Assembly (NCBI GenBank): GCA_900074885.1
Contig: FJUW01000107.1
Coordinates: 1 to 34,134 of the forward strand
Length of the DNA stretch: 34,134 nucleotides
Source of the DNA: Rhynchosporium graminicola
Lineage: Eukaryota; Ascomycota; Leotiomycetes; Helotiales; Ploettnerulaceae
Reading direction: 5' to 3'
Every line of letters starts with the position of its first letter. Within the stretch, counting starts at the first letter, position 1. The translations under genes and the position numbers were made by a program. Positions 21,242-32,182 of the stretch are shown in pieces. A model generated the notes under the pieces. The model ran no database searches and was not told the DNA's origin. It worked only from the letters and a program-made list of their open reading frames with translations.

Positions 21242-21710
21242 TTAACTATTTACTACCCTTACGTCCTTAGAGTAATAAGATTCAAAGTTCATATAGACGT
21301 TTTCTCGAGCGAGCTTAGATCAGTTAAAGGTATAAATAGCAAGCTAATTCAATAAGGCTAACTAAGATATAATAAAGTTTAAATAGATAAGCTCAGACGG
21401 AATATACGCGAACTAGAGGTACAAACGGATATTCTAAAGGCAGACCTCGAGCGGCTAGGAGTTAGAGCTATTATAGCCTCTAGTATAGAGAAATCAGGCA
21501 AGAAGCGACATTATCAAGAGTGAGATAGAGGACCTATTACAGCCGCTTTCAGTATTATTATCCCTGAAAAACCTATATAGAAAGGAGTATTTAGTAATCC
21601 TACTATCTTCAGTAGTATTTATTTCTATTATACTTTAACTATCTACTTACTATTTATATCCACCTCGAACTCTTATAGCCGTTTAATCTTATTTCTCTAG
21701 GAGAACTACC
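21242..21710 (+). pseudogene. Broken coding region with coiled coil
   Basis: A + frame reads through TAA/TAG/TGA stops as KVHIDVFSSELRSVKG, then a charged coiled coil at about 21386-21475 (KLRRNIRELEVQTDILKADL), then a Lys-rich segment, a Pro/Phe part and a hydrophobic stretch near 21610-21660 that could be a membrane helix. It follows the previous frame by about 200 bases on the same strand but in a different frame. It could be another exon of that gene. No family was recognised. Confidence 0.45.
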
Positions 21711-22787
21711 CTAACTAATCTACCGCCTCCTAAAGAGGTTCAATTAGTCAGACCCTAGAGCTTAGATATTCCTATTATCCGAGAGGTAAGAGCTCTTTAG
21801 GTAATTAGTCTGTACCCGGGCTCGGTTAAAGCTAAACTATACCCTTCTCGCTTAGCGATTAGTCGCTTCGCTTAAATAGCTAAATAAGAATATCGAGAAG
21901 TCTACCTTTCTTCCTCTTTCCGTTTATAGGAATCTAATAACTATATATATACCGGAATGATATTAACTAGTATAGTTTATCTTCATTAGACCCACGTGTA
22001 ATACGAGGATACTATATAAGTTTCTAGAGACTGAAGTCGAGCCGGAATAGGAGCGGGCGCAGGATTGCTCGATCTTCGCCTCTAAGCCGGCTATAATATA
22101 AGAGATTATATCTATAACGTGCTTCAGATCGCTCGATATTACTATTAATATCCAGGTCCCTATTAATAATAAGCTCCTATCGTGCTCGACTACTATAAGT
22201 ACGCATCTTATATACAGGAGAGAATATGTATAGTACTAGGATATTCGAATATATTAGAGACCTTCAAGATAAGAGCATATTCCGTCTTCTTCTTGCGCGT
22301 ATACGTAACTAGTTAGGTTCAAGCCGAAACTACTAAAGGAGCTATAATATAGCGCTACTCCACCTTTATTATAGCTAGTTTAGCCTCTCGTATATATAGT
22401 ATATAGGCAGGAGGCGGGGGCATGACGCACCTAATAGATTTATCCTATTAGTATCTTCTCCGATAGAGTATATATATATAATAGTAAGATATTATTAGCG
22501 TGACCCTAGGAATTTGCGCTAGAGCTAGGTATATATATAAGCGTTCGTCCTGCCTATGAATCTTTAATTCCCTATCTTCCTTCTCTTATCTTCTTCTACT
22601 TCTTCTTTTCCTTAACTTAACTATCTTACTATTAATCTAAATTAATCCGTTCGTTATACTCACCTATAACTCCGGTTCTACTCGTTAACTCAGATCACGG
22701 GAGGTCTAGCTTCTTAGGGATACGCCCTATTACCTCCATATCGTATCTATTAGTATAGCTTCTTAGACCTAAGATATTTATCGTACA
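21711..22787. other. Unassigned AT-rich stretch with one promoter-like site
   Basis: No clear protein frame. At about 22530-22620 a TATA-like site (GGTATATATATAAGCG) is followed by a long C/T-rich tract, a layout common in fungal promoters and LTRs. It may be the start of the + strand copia element interrupted by TRIM-1, but no matching LTR is available to prove it. Confidence 0.4.
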
Positions 22788-22792
22788 CTTTC

Positions 22793-22994
22793 TGTGACGG
22801 CGCATGGTATACGTGGCAGATACGGGCTAGTATCGGTGCCTTAGGCATACCCTCCTTGTATATATAGAAGGTGCAGACTCCTTTAGAGCTCTGCATCTTT
22901 CTGTTTCCTTTATACTAGACTATATAAGATCGCTCTTAGCCTCCCTACTTATTTATTCTTACTTATATACCGCCTTAAGTCTTATGTTATTATA
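22793..22994 (+). repeat. 5' LTR of TRIM-1
   Basis: 202 bp, starts TGTGACGGCGCATGG and ends with TTATTATA. It is the least mutated start among the TRIM LTRs in this window, keeping TGTG where two others have TATG. It contains CTATATAAG, as in the LTR of element A. Confidence 0.88.
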
Positions 22995-23362
22995 TTAAAT
23001 AGAAAGATTAAGACTGCCGGGGATAGTATTAAATAATATCTTACTTAGAAAACTCGATTCGGACGTACGACTTCGACTATTAGGGAGCTCTTCGCTGAGT
23101 TATCTCTACTTACCTTAGATTTTTATACTTCAGAATCATACGGAAATAGTTAGTATTATTAATTACGAATTCGATAGTTAGGTTTTCAAAAGAGCTAAGA
23201 TTCTAGAGATCTCTCAGATAACTAGGAATTTAAACGTAATTTAGCTTTAGAAGTACTAGTATTACTACGAAGTTACTCTCGGATACTTCGAAACTCGTTC
23301 CTTTATACGTATAAAGTAAAATAACAGACGAATTTTAGGTAGAAACTTCCCTATAGGCTCTA

Positions 23363-23917
23363 ATATTTATTATCCTTTTACCTGACTTTAACCTTCCGAA
23401 AGTAGCTCTAATAGCGAAAAACCTTACTTTTAAGCTAAGACGAAATAGCTTATTACTTTAGCGGAAATTACCGGAATCCGACTTATAACTCTTATACTTT
23501 AGTATAATTTATCCCTCTTAGCAGAATCGACCTCTTTCTACTAGAAAATATTTATTATCCTCTTACTTAACTTTAACTTTCCGAAAGTAGCTCTAATAGC
23601 GAAAAACCTTACTTTTAAGCTAGGATAAAGTAGCTTATTACCCTAGCGGAAATTACCGGAATCCGACTCGTAACTCTTATACTCTGGTATAATTTATTCC
23701 TCTTAGTAGAATCGACCTCTTTCTACTAGAAAATATTTATTATCTTCTTACTTGACTTTAACCTTCTGAAAGTAACTCTAATAGCGAAAAACCTTACTTT
23801 TAGGCTAAGATAAAGTAGCTTATTACCTTAGCGGAAATTACCGGAATCTGACTTATAACCCTTATACCCCGGTATAATTTATCCCCCTCGGCAGAATCGA
23901 CCTCCTTCTACTAGAAC
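23363..23917 (+). repeat. 185-bp tandem repeat, three copies
   Basis: Units start at 23363, 23548 and 23733 with ATATTTATTATC, giving an exact 185-base period. Each contains a conserved AGCGAAAAACCTTAC core and ends near CTACTAGAA. The unit occurs once in TRIM-2 and twice in TRIM-3. No frame is conserved in it. Confidence 0.9.
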
Positions 23918-24201
23918 CTTTAATTTAATACTTTCTATATCTACTTAATAAAGATATTTAACTCTTCTTAATCTTTTAGCTTCGTTAGAATTCGATTTAG
24001 ACCTCTCCTTCTTTCGTAACCTTTAAGTATTTTAATTACTCGCTTAGCCTTACTTATTTAGTAAAACTCGGTATCTACGGTTTCGGTTTAATAGAAATTT
24101 GGAAGGTTATCTTAATATTTGACTGCGTTTTGTACTTACTTTGTTTCCTTTATTCGATTCTTCAAGGCTCGAGGGCGAGCCTTTGTCTTGGAAGGGGGTA
24201 A

Positions 24202-24353
24202 TATGACGGCCTCCTTGTATATATAGAAGGTGCAGACTCCTTCAGAGCTCTGCATCTTTCTGTTTCCTTCGTACTAGACTATATAAGATCGCTCTTAGCC
24301 TCCCTACTTGTTTATTCTTGCTTGTATACCGCCTTGAGTCTTGTGTCGTTATA
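24202..24353 (+). repeat. 3' LTR of TRIM-1, 50 bp shorter
   Basis: 152 bp. It matches the 5' LTR except for a clean loss of about 50 bp between TGACGGC and CTCCTTG. The rest, including the TATA-like site and the end (GTGTCGTTATA), is present. It is preceded by the polypurine tract at about 24190-24199. Confidence 0.85.
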
Positions 24354-24879
24354 CTTTCACCTGTTATATATAGTCACGTTATATCTGATCACCTGCATAG
24401 CTTAGTGTATACTCATATGATCTCTTTATATATTTGAAGTAAGCTTTCTCTCTTCCTTCTAAAGGGATAATACTCTCTATAATTAATATTTAGAGATAAC
24501 TATAATTCTCTATCTCCTGATACCTTAAAGTGATCTTTTACTATTAATAAAGCTTACCTTACTTTTATACTATAGTTAAGAGCTATATTAATATATCGCT
24601 TTTAAAGCTATCTATTATATATATAGAAGTAAAGCTTCAATCTAGCTTTAAATTACTAGAGTTACTTATTCAGGCTTTTTATAATATATTAATTAATATT
24701 CTATAAGCTCCTTATAGCTTTTTAACTACTTAATTATATCTTTTAAAGATCCTTCCGATAATTTACTTAATCTTAGTAATATAATAGTTTATAAGAAGCT
24801 AGAGTATTAGCTAGATTAGATTTCCTATATTTAATTTATAGCTAGAATAATCAGAGTATAATAATATATAGATCTAGAT

Positions 24880-26000
24880 CTACTAGATTAAGTATTTCTT
24901 ACTAAGCTCCTTCAGATCAGATTACGATATCTATAAGAGATCGCTAATAATAAGAATCGAAGCTCTAAAGTAGATTTTAATATAGAAATAAAAGCTTAAG
25001 AACTTAAATTAATTTAATAAGCTAAAGAGTAGATTTCTGAGCTAACTAGAAGCACTCGAGATACGAGTCAGGTGCTCGATACGACTCTTATATACCTTAT
25101 CTTAGCTAAACCTAAAAAACTAGTTATAATTACTATAGTATCTTGAAAATCTAAAGTAGAGATTAAAAATAAGTAATTTATACTTAATCTCGCTACTTAT
25201 AGCTAAAAAGCTCTTACTTATGCTAAAATCTATATATAGATTAAGAAGTTAATATTATTTACTTATTTAGCCCTAGCGATTAAGGGATTACTAGTCGAAA
25301 AGAGAGTAAACTTTTAATACTTTCTTCGAGCCCTAAGATAAGAGCTCTATTAAACTGATGCGATTATTTAATCTAACGTATAGAAAGCTTATAGACTTTA
25401 TCTTATTATAAGAGTATTTATTAGAAGTAAAGGAAGAAGTAGTAACTCGAATCCTTAAGCTTAGATTATTAAACTTTAAGCTTTAATTAAAGATTATATA
25501 CTTTATAAGGTCCTAGATATCGAAGGATCTCTTAAAATTATAGATTTCCTAAATATAATTAAATCTTTCGATTATTTCTAAGTAAATAGCTTTCTGATCG
25601 AGTATTAAAGAGCTAAGCTATATAGAAAACTCTCTCTATATACCTTTAAGGAGCTCGTAAAAGAGTTCTATATAAGTTAAGTTAATTATATATATTAGGA
25701 GTTTTAGAGTAATATAACTAAAAGTTAAGGCGTTTTCTTAATACTTAGATCTCGAGGTACTACTAAAAATACCTTATTTAGCTTAGCTACTAGAAGATCA
25801 GATCAAATCGAGTATATATACTCTTACTTAAATAATAGACTTTATACTTAGAAACTAATAGACTTTACTAAATTATAGCTTACTATATATAGATAAGTCT
25901 ATATTATTAGTAAAGATAGTACTCTAATTATAGTTAAAGCTTTAGATCTAGAGGTTAGTATAGTAATATACTAATAATTTATCTTTAGTAAATAGAAAGA
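24880..26000 (+). pseudogene. gag: gag-like remnant of the + strand copia element
   Basis: One + frame reads as a charged helical protein through TAA/TAG stops, for example KEQ-type helices near 25020, TRSTRDTSQVLDTTL near 25045-25090, and repeated Lys/Ile/Leu-rich segments to about 25700. It resembles a copia Gag in position and composition. No zinc knuckle was identified, and the limits are approximate. Confidence 0.5.
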
Positions 26001-26899
26001 TCTTCGAGCTAGCTATAAAATAGATCGCTTAATCTCTTAAGCTACTTAAGATCTCTTTAGTAAAGTATTAGGAGATTTAAAATATAAGTTAAGCTTCCCT
26101 AAGAATATCTTAGATAAAAATATAAAACGAGATAGAAAGAAAATAGAACTAGTTATTATACTTTTCTTAGATAATAATTAAGAGCTTATAAAATCACTAA
26201 GTATCTTTCTAGTTAGGGGTAGAGCTTATTTACTATCTTAATCTACCTTATTTAATAACTATAAAGCTATAAACTTACTTAATAATTATAATCTCTTAGT
26301 TAAAAGATCTTTTATTAAGTTAAGGATTAATAATTATATAAAGAGTAGAACTTCTTAAATCTCTATTAGCGAGCGCGGAACCCGGCTAATAAAAGGGGTC
26401 TTTTCAGGATCAGATAGAAAGTGCTTTAATCTTAAGCTTTATAATATTATAGTAATAAATAGTTTTTATACTAATATTATCTTAGAAGCTCGATTATTAG
26501 ATTTAAGTATCTAGTACTATAGATTAGACTATATCTTATGATAAGAAGAAGAAGAAATTCTATAGATCTCTTATTTAGTTATTCGAAAGCTTAAACGAAA
26601 ATAGAATCTAGTATTCTTTAAATATAAAGCTTATTTAAATTATTTATCTTTAAAATAACTTCCTCTTTTAAGTATAATAAGTAAAGTAATCTACTTAATA
26701 TAAATTTATATATCTCTAGATCTATCTATTAAAAGATCTATTACTAAATTAGCTTAAAGAGTAATTAATAGAAAAGATTCCGAAAAGATATAATATCTAA
26801 GAGCTAATTACTTTATACTAGATACTCTTAGGAAGCTTATAAGCTATACTTAAGGAGTTATAATTACTAAAGGGGTAAGAAAGTATAAATACGAGTATT

Positions 26900-29369
26900 A
26901 TATAATAATATATACTTTATAAAGGGTCTCTAGATAGCTACTAGAAAGGAAATCCCCTTATCTATTTTAGAGGATAATATAAGATCTATTTAACTATCTA
27001 TTATACTAGGGGAGATTATAGTTACTTCTAATTAAGTGCGAATATAATAGACTAATTATTACTTTTACTTTAAAAACTAAGAAATACGATAAAATCTTTA
27101 AGTGTCTCGAAGATTTTAAAGCTTAAGTAAAAAGGTAATTTAGCCTCGCTATCTATATATTTAAATATAATTAGGAGAAAGTAGTTATAGTAATTTAAGG
27201 ATTTATATACTATTAAAAGTAGTATTTAAAGCTTAGAATCGAAATCGAGCTTTAACTAGCTTATACTTATAAGCTAAATAGCGGAATTAAAAGAGTAAGA
27301 TCGGAAGTATATCTAAAGGAATCTATATATAACTATTAGCTAATCTCTTAGACTTCCTAGGTCTAGAGTATAGTTTAGCTACTACTTATCTATTTAATAA
27401 ATTACTTAGAAGAGGTAATAATTAGAGATCTCCTTTTAAAGAGAATAATAAATAGTTTCGTAACTATTTCCGATTCTATAAACTAGCTATTATTACTCGC
27501 CTAACTATAGATTTCAGACTAAATTAGAGCTTAATTTATATATATAGATATAAAGTATACTTATTAATAAAAGAAAGAATAAAAGAATAGGAAAATCGAG
27601 TATTTAAAATCTTAGTAAGAGCTTATATCGGGTATTTAGTTAGCTATATAGTCTCTAATATCTATAAGATCTAAGTTCTTATACTTTAAAGGATTATTAT
27701 TACGCGGAATATATATTTTAATAAAAATAAATTCTATATCTCTTCGCTAGAGGAAAGAATTACAATTACTAAAGAGGAAGCTTAAATAATCTGCGACCTT
27801 ATTAAGGAAGCTAAAATTTAACTTATTTAAGCTAACCTCCTTAATAGTATTCTAGAATATATTCTTAAAGGAGTCTCTTTAGAGATCAGGTTAAATAAAG
27901 GAAGATCAGAAGATCTTCTTAATCTCTTAGTTTATTTCGCAGAAGCTCGCGATACTCGAGAGAGTTAGAATCTAGAGTTAAAAGGAACTAATAACTCTTC
28001 TAGAGATTAGCTTATTTTTACTAGCCTTTAGACCCTAAATACTACCCTATCGGTAGATATATATAATAAAGAGGTAATAGGGTAAGATAATTATATATTA
28101 ATCCTAGAGCTTACTATAGGTATAATATAGGGCTAAGGGGAGCTAGTCGTAAGTAAGGAAATACTACTTATAGATTACGAAAGGAATATGCAAATTGAGA
28201 ATAAGCGATATACTTACTTCTTAACTAATTAGGTTACTAAAGAAGCGCTTATATTAATAACTCGATTATCTAATATCGAGATATAAATCTTATATAAACT
28301 TCCGCTAGAGGAGTATTAAGTGATTCTTAAGTCTTCGATCGATAGATCGGATATAGAATCAGATTCGATAAAATCGTCTAATAAATCTATTAATAGATTA
28401 TTAGAGGAAGTACCTAGAATACGATTAGGTATAACTTAGAGCTTAAATTTTATAAAAAAGCTTTTAAAAGTAAAGAAAAGAGTTATAAATAAGCTTAAGT
28501 ATCTGAAAAGAGTAAATAGTACTCTAGTATTTCAGATTTTAAATATTATAATTACTTGAAGACGCTTAAGACGTATAGAGAACCCTTATCGAAAGATCAG
28601 GGGTAAATAAACTCGGAGTACTTAAGTAATAAATGATCTCTCTTATAAGGAACCTCTAAAATATAATCTCAGGTTACTAATAGATCCTTATATTTCTATA
28701 CTTATATCTAATTAGTATATAGAAGCAGAAGAAAATATTACTAACTTAAGAATAATATATAAAGTAATCTTAGTATCTTTTAAAATACGCTAGATACTTA
28801 AACTAGATAACTTAATAATAGCTACTACTATAGAAGTTTAATCTTAAAATATTAATAGAAAGCTTAAACTTCTAAGGATAAAAGTAGTTAATTTCCTATT
28901 AGAACTAAAGAGATTTAATAATCTTAAGAATTATCTAATAAAAGCTTAGTTTTCTGAAGATATAAATCTAGAAATAGGAAATATAGAAAAGTAAAGCTAC
29001 TAGTAACCGGAGATATATAATTAGTATATAATATAAAAGCTTATTCCTCTTATATAGGTTTCTAAGTATAAAACTAATAGGGATAGATATATTAAAAGCT
29101 ATCGATCTCGGATTATAGTTAGAGGTGATCTTTAAAGCGAAGTAACGATTATCTTAACTTACGCTAGTACGCTTAACGCTAAATTATTCCGAATAGTAAG
29201 AGCTTTTATAGTATACTTCGATCTAGAGATTAAGTACTTTAATATTATTAATATATTTATTAATACTTTAAGGGATATTAAAAAAGAAAGAGTATATTAC
29301 TCTTTTCCTCTTAGAAGATTAAATCCCGGAAAGGTACTTAGAGTTAATCGCGCTCTCTACGGAATAAGA
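26900..29369 (+). pseudogene. pol: Copia pol remnant: integrase then RT, truncated
   Basis: Integrase core text is visible around 26990-27360 (FTLKTKKYDKIFKCLEDFKA near 27060-27125). The copia-specific integrase tail is at about 27590-27745 (ARAYIGYLVSYIVSNIYKI, then ITRNIYFNKNKFY). RT is at about 29150-29369: TYASTLNAKLFR, YFDLEIKYFNIINIFIN, where the catalytic Asp of the family's DVVNAF-type motif is Asn, and PGKVLRVNRALYGIR just before the break. The missing part would hold the YVDD box and RNase H. Confidence 0.75.
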
Positions 29370-29836
29370 TATGAAAATTGAAGGTGGAAATCAGCCAAAG
29401 GTCAGAATAACAGAATAATAGGTGATCAATTTAACTTGCTTTGTTTGCTTAAAGAGAGCTAACTACAGGAGAGATTCTAGCTACTTATATAGCTATATGA
29501 GCTCTCTAGAATATTCTATACTACGTAATACAGAACTCCATAGAAGAAGAGACGTATACCGTAGAATTATACTATATCAGTAGTACGTCAGTAGAAACCT
29601 CTAGAAGTACGATATGCGTACTAGAGAGTAGTAGAACTCTATCGAGAACCTTCATGGTAACTCTAATAGAGTATACAGGGTACAGGCTGTTGACAAGGTA
29701 CAGGGTATAGGTGCCAGGTATAACAAGGTATATAGGCAAGGTACTGAACTAGGTACTAAGACTATATACTGATAAGGTATAAGGTATATATGCCGATATA
29801 AGCAAAACTGACTAAGGTACTAGTAAACTGACTAAG

Positions 29837-30038
29837 TATGACGGCGCATAGTATACGTGGCAGATACGGGCTAGTATCGGTGCCTTAGGCATACTATCCT
29901 TATATATATAGAAGGTGCAGACTCCTTTAGAGCTCTATATCTTTCTGTTTCCTTTGTACTAGACTATATAAGATCGCTCTTAGCTTCCTTACTTATTTAT
30001 TCTTACTTATATACTACTTTAAGTCTTATATTATTATA
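29837..30038 (+). repeat. 5' LTR of TRIM-2
   Basis: 202 bp, starts TATGACGGCG and ends TTATTATA. It differs from the 3' LTR by about a dozen bases, all transitions. Confidence 0.87.
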
Positions 30039-31166
30039 TTAAATAGAAAGATTAAGACCGCTAGAGATAATATTAAATAATATCTTACTTAGAAAACTCG
30101 ATTCGTATATATAACTACTAGGGAGCTTTTCGCTAAGTTATCTCTACTTACTTTAGATTTTCGGAATTATACGGAAATAGTTAGTACTATTAATTACGAA
30201 TTCGATAGTTAAGTTTTAAAAAGAGCCGAGATTCTAGAGATCTCTCGGATAGCTAGGAATTTGAATATAATTCAGCTTCAGAAGCACTAGTATTACTACG
30301 AAGTTACTCTCGGATACTTCGAAACTCGTTCCTTTATACGTACGAAGTAAAATAACAGACGAATTTTAAGTAGAAACTTCCCTATAAGCTCTAATATTTA
30401 TTAACCTCTTACCCGACTTTAACCTTCCGAAAGTAGCTCTAATAGCGAAAAACCTTACTTTTAGGCTAGGACGAAATAGCTTATTACCCTAGCGGAAATT
30501 ACTAGAATTCGACTCGTAATCCCTATACCCCGGTATAATTTAGCCCCCCTTAGCAGAATCGACCTCCCTCTACTAGGNTACTTATTTATTCTTACTTATA
30601 TACTACTTTAAGTCTTATATTATTATATTAAATAGAAAGATTAAGACCGCTAGAGATAATATTAAATAATATCTTACTTAGAAAACTCGATTCGTATATA
30701 TAACTACTAGGGAGCTTTTCGCTAAGTTATCTCTACTTACTTTAGATTTTCGGAATTATACGGAAATAGTTAGTACTATTAATTACGAATTCGATAGTTA
30801 AGTTTTAAAAAGAGCCGAGATTCTAGAGATCTCTCGGATAGCTAGGAATTTGAATATAATTCAGCTTCAGAAGCACTAGTATTACTACGAAGTTACTCTC
30901 GGATACTTCGAAACTCGTTCCTTTATACGTACGAAGTAAAATAACAGACGAATTTTAAGTAGAAACTTCCCTATAAGCTCTAATATTTATTAACCTCTTA
31001 CCCGACTTTAACCTTCCGAAAGTAGCTCTAATAGCGAAAAACCTTACTTTTAGGCTAGGACGAAATAGCTTATTACCCTAGCGGAAATTACTAGAATTCG
31101 ACTCGTAATCCCTATACCCCGGTATAATTTAGCCCCCCTTAGCAGAATCGACCTCCCTCTACTAGG
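29990..31166 (+). repeat. 588-bp apparently identical direct repeat around one N
   Basis: 29990-30577 and 30579-31166 read the same base for base by eye, with the only N of the window (30578) between them. The repeat starts within the 5' LTR and ends within the tandem unit, at no biological boundary. This is the pattern of two overlapping contig ends joined without merging. Confidence 0.9.
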
Positions 31167-31325
31167 ACCTTTAATTTAATACTTTCTATATCTACTTAAC
31201 GAAGATATCTAACCCTCCTTAATCTTTTAGCTTCTTTAGAATTCGATTTAGACTTTCGTTTCTTTCGTAACCTTCAAGTGTTTCAATCACTCGCTTAGCC
31301 TCGCTTATTCAGTAAAACTCAGTAT

Positions 31326-31633
31326 TATAATTACCGATAGAACTTACCCTTAAACGCTCTTTAATTAATAATTTACAGACCTCCGGTAAGTCGCAACTAA
31401 CTAAAAGTATCGATAATCTTAATATAAGGATCAACCTGTCTTTCAGCTAATAGCGTACTTCTATTCAAGACCGACTAAAAGTCAATTCAGACTAATACCC
31501 GACTACGCGTGCCTGCAAAGCGCTAGTCTAGAGCTCTACTTCTAGCCTTATAAGAAGTTACTTAGAACTATAGTATCTCTCGGAGATTGCGTTTCCCTCT
31601 ATAGAAGAGATAATCTCGGTACTAAATTAGTAT
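31326..31633. mobile_element. 308-bp insertion in TRIM-2, possible solo LTR or MITE
   Basis: TRIM-1 runs directly from CTCGGTAT to CTACGG, while TRIM-2 has about 308 extra bases there, flanked by AGTAT at 31321-31325 and 31629-31633, a 5-bp target-like duplication. The insert starts TATAATTACCGA and ends near TCTCGGTACTAAATT, so its ends are weakly inverted. It has no coding and keeps more CpA/TpG than the host TRIM. Confidence 0.55.
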
Positions 31634-31764
31634 CTATAGTTTCGGTTTAATAGAAATTTGGAAAGTTATCTTAATATTTAATTGCGTTTTATACTTACTT
31701 TATTTCCTTAGTTACTTCGATTCTTTAAGGCTCGAGGGCGAGCCTTTATCTTAGAAAGGGGTAA

Positions 31765-31966
31765 TATGACGGCGCATAGTATACGTAGCAGATACGGGCT
31801 AGTATCAGTGCCTTAGGCATACTATCCTTATATATATAGAAGGTGCAGACTCCTTCAGAGCTCTATATCTTTCTGTTTCCTTCGTACTAGACTATATAAG
31901 ATCGCTCTTAGCCTCCCTACTTGTTTATTCTTACTTATATACCGCCTTAAGTCTTATGTCGTTATA
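31765..31966 (+). repeat. 3' LTR of TRIM-2
   Basis: 202 bp, preceded by a GAAAGGGG purine run and the same GCTCGAGGGCGAGC inverted stretch as TRIM-1. It ends TGTCGTTATA. Confidence 0.87.
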
Positions 31967-32182
31967 CTAAGGTACTAGTTATAAATCTAACACGCCCTCT
32001 TAATCAGAGCCTTATAGTTAGTTTTAAAACAGAACTATATAAGGTAAATCACTAATCGATTACCCTTAGGTTATTATAAAAGAAATATAATAAGGAATAG
32101 AAATGCCACCTCGTAGCTACCCTCCTAGGTTATATAAACCTAATTCTCTTATAATAATCTGAATTACTAGCTCTAATAAGCT

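Larger units (their letters stand above)
22793..24353 (+). mobile_element. TRIM-1, complete non-autonomous LTR element
   Basis: A 1561-bp element bounded by direct LTRs (22793-22994 and 24202-24353) and by a perfect target duplication, CTTTC, at 22788-22792 and 24354-24358. Its 1.2-kb interior has no protein frame, but has a 185-bp tandem repeat and, before the 3' LTR, a GC-rich hairpin-like stretch (GCTCGAGGGCGAGC near 24168-24181) and a polypurine tract (GGAAGGGGG). Small size, lack of coding and intact LTR signals define a TRIM-type parasite. The shared LTR end with element A points to a Ty3/gypsy helper. Confidence 0.88.
24400..29369 (+). mobile_element. Ty1/copia element on + strand, 3' end lost
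   Basis: An extremely RIP-mutated copia element: gag-like text, then integrase before reverse transcriptase, the order that defines Ty1/copia. It stops abruptly within RT at 29369, where a second copia element is inserted. The left border is not defined; the LTR may lie on both sides of TRIM-1. The remaining 3' part should lie beyond the right edge of the window. Confidence 0.75.
29837..31966 (+). mobile_element. TRIM-2, with assembly duplication and an extra insert
   Basis: LTRs at 29837-30038 and 31765-31966 (202 bp each) and a perfect target duplication CTAAG at 29832-29836 and 31967-31971. The interior matches TRIM-1 but has one 185-bp unit instead of three. It also holds an N with a 588-bp duplication and a ~308-bp foreign insert at 31326-31633. 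Subtracting the duplicated 589 bases and the insert leaves about 1233 bp, close to the 1241 bp predicted from TRIM-1 with one tandem unit and a full 3' LTR. Confidence 0.88.
29370..31992 (-). repeat. 3' LTR of the - strand copia, interrupted by TRIM-2
   Basis: After removing TRIM-2 and one copy of its duplicated target, this is a ~488-bp LTR. The part at 29660-29830 is rich in GGTA/AGGTAC motifs (GGTACAGGGTACAGG and similar), a short-motif array that may hold regulatory sites. The TRIM-2 insertion lies only 21 bp from the LTR's 5' end. Confidence 0.75.

Noticed and set aside
23363..23917. Tandem repeats considered as a CRISPR-like array
   Set aside because: 185-bp adjacent units without spacers inside an LTR element in a eukaryote.
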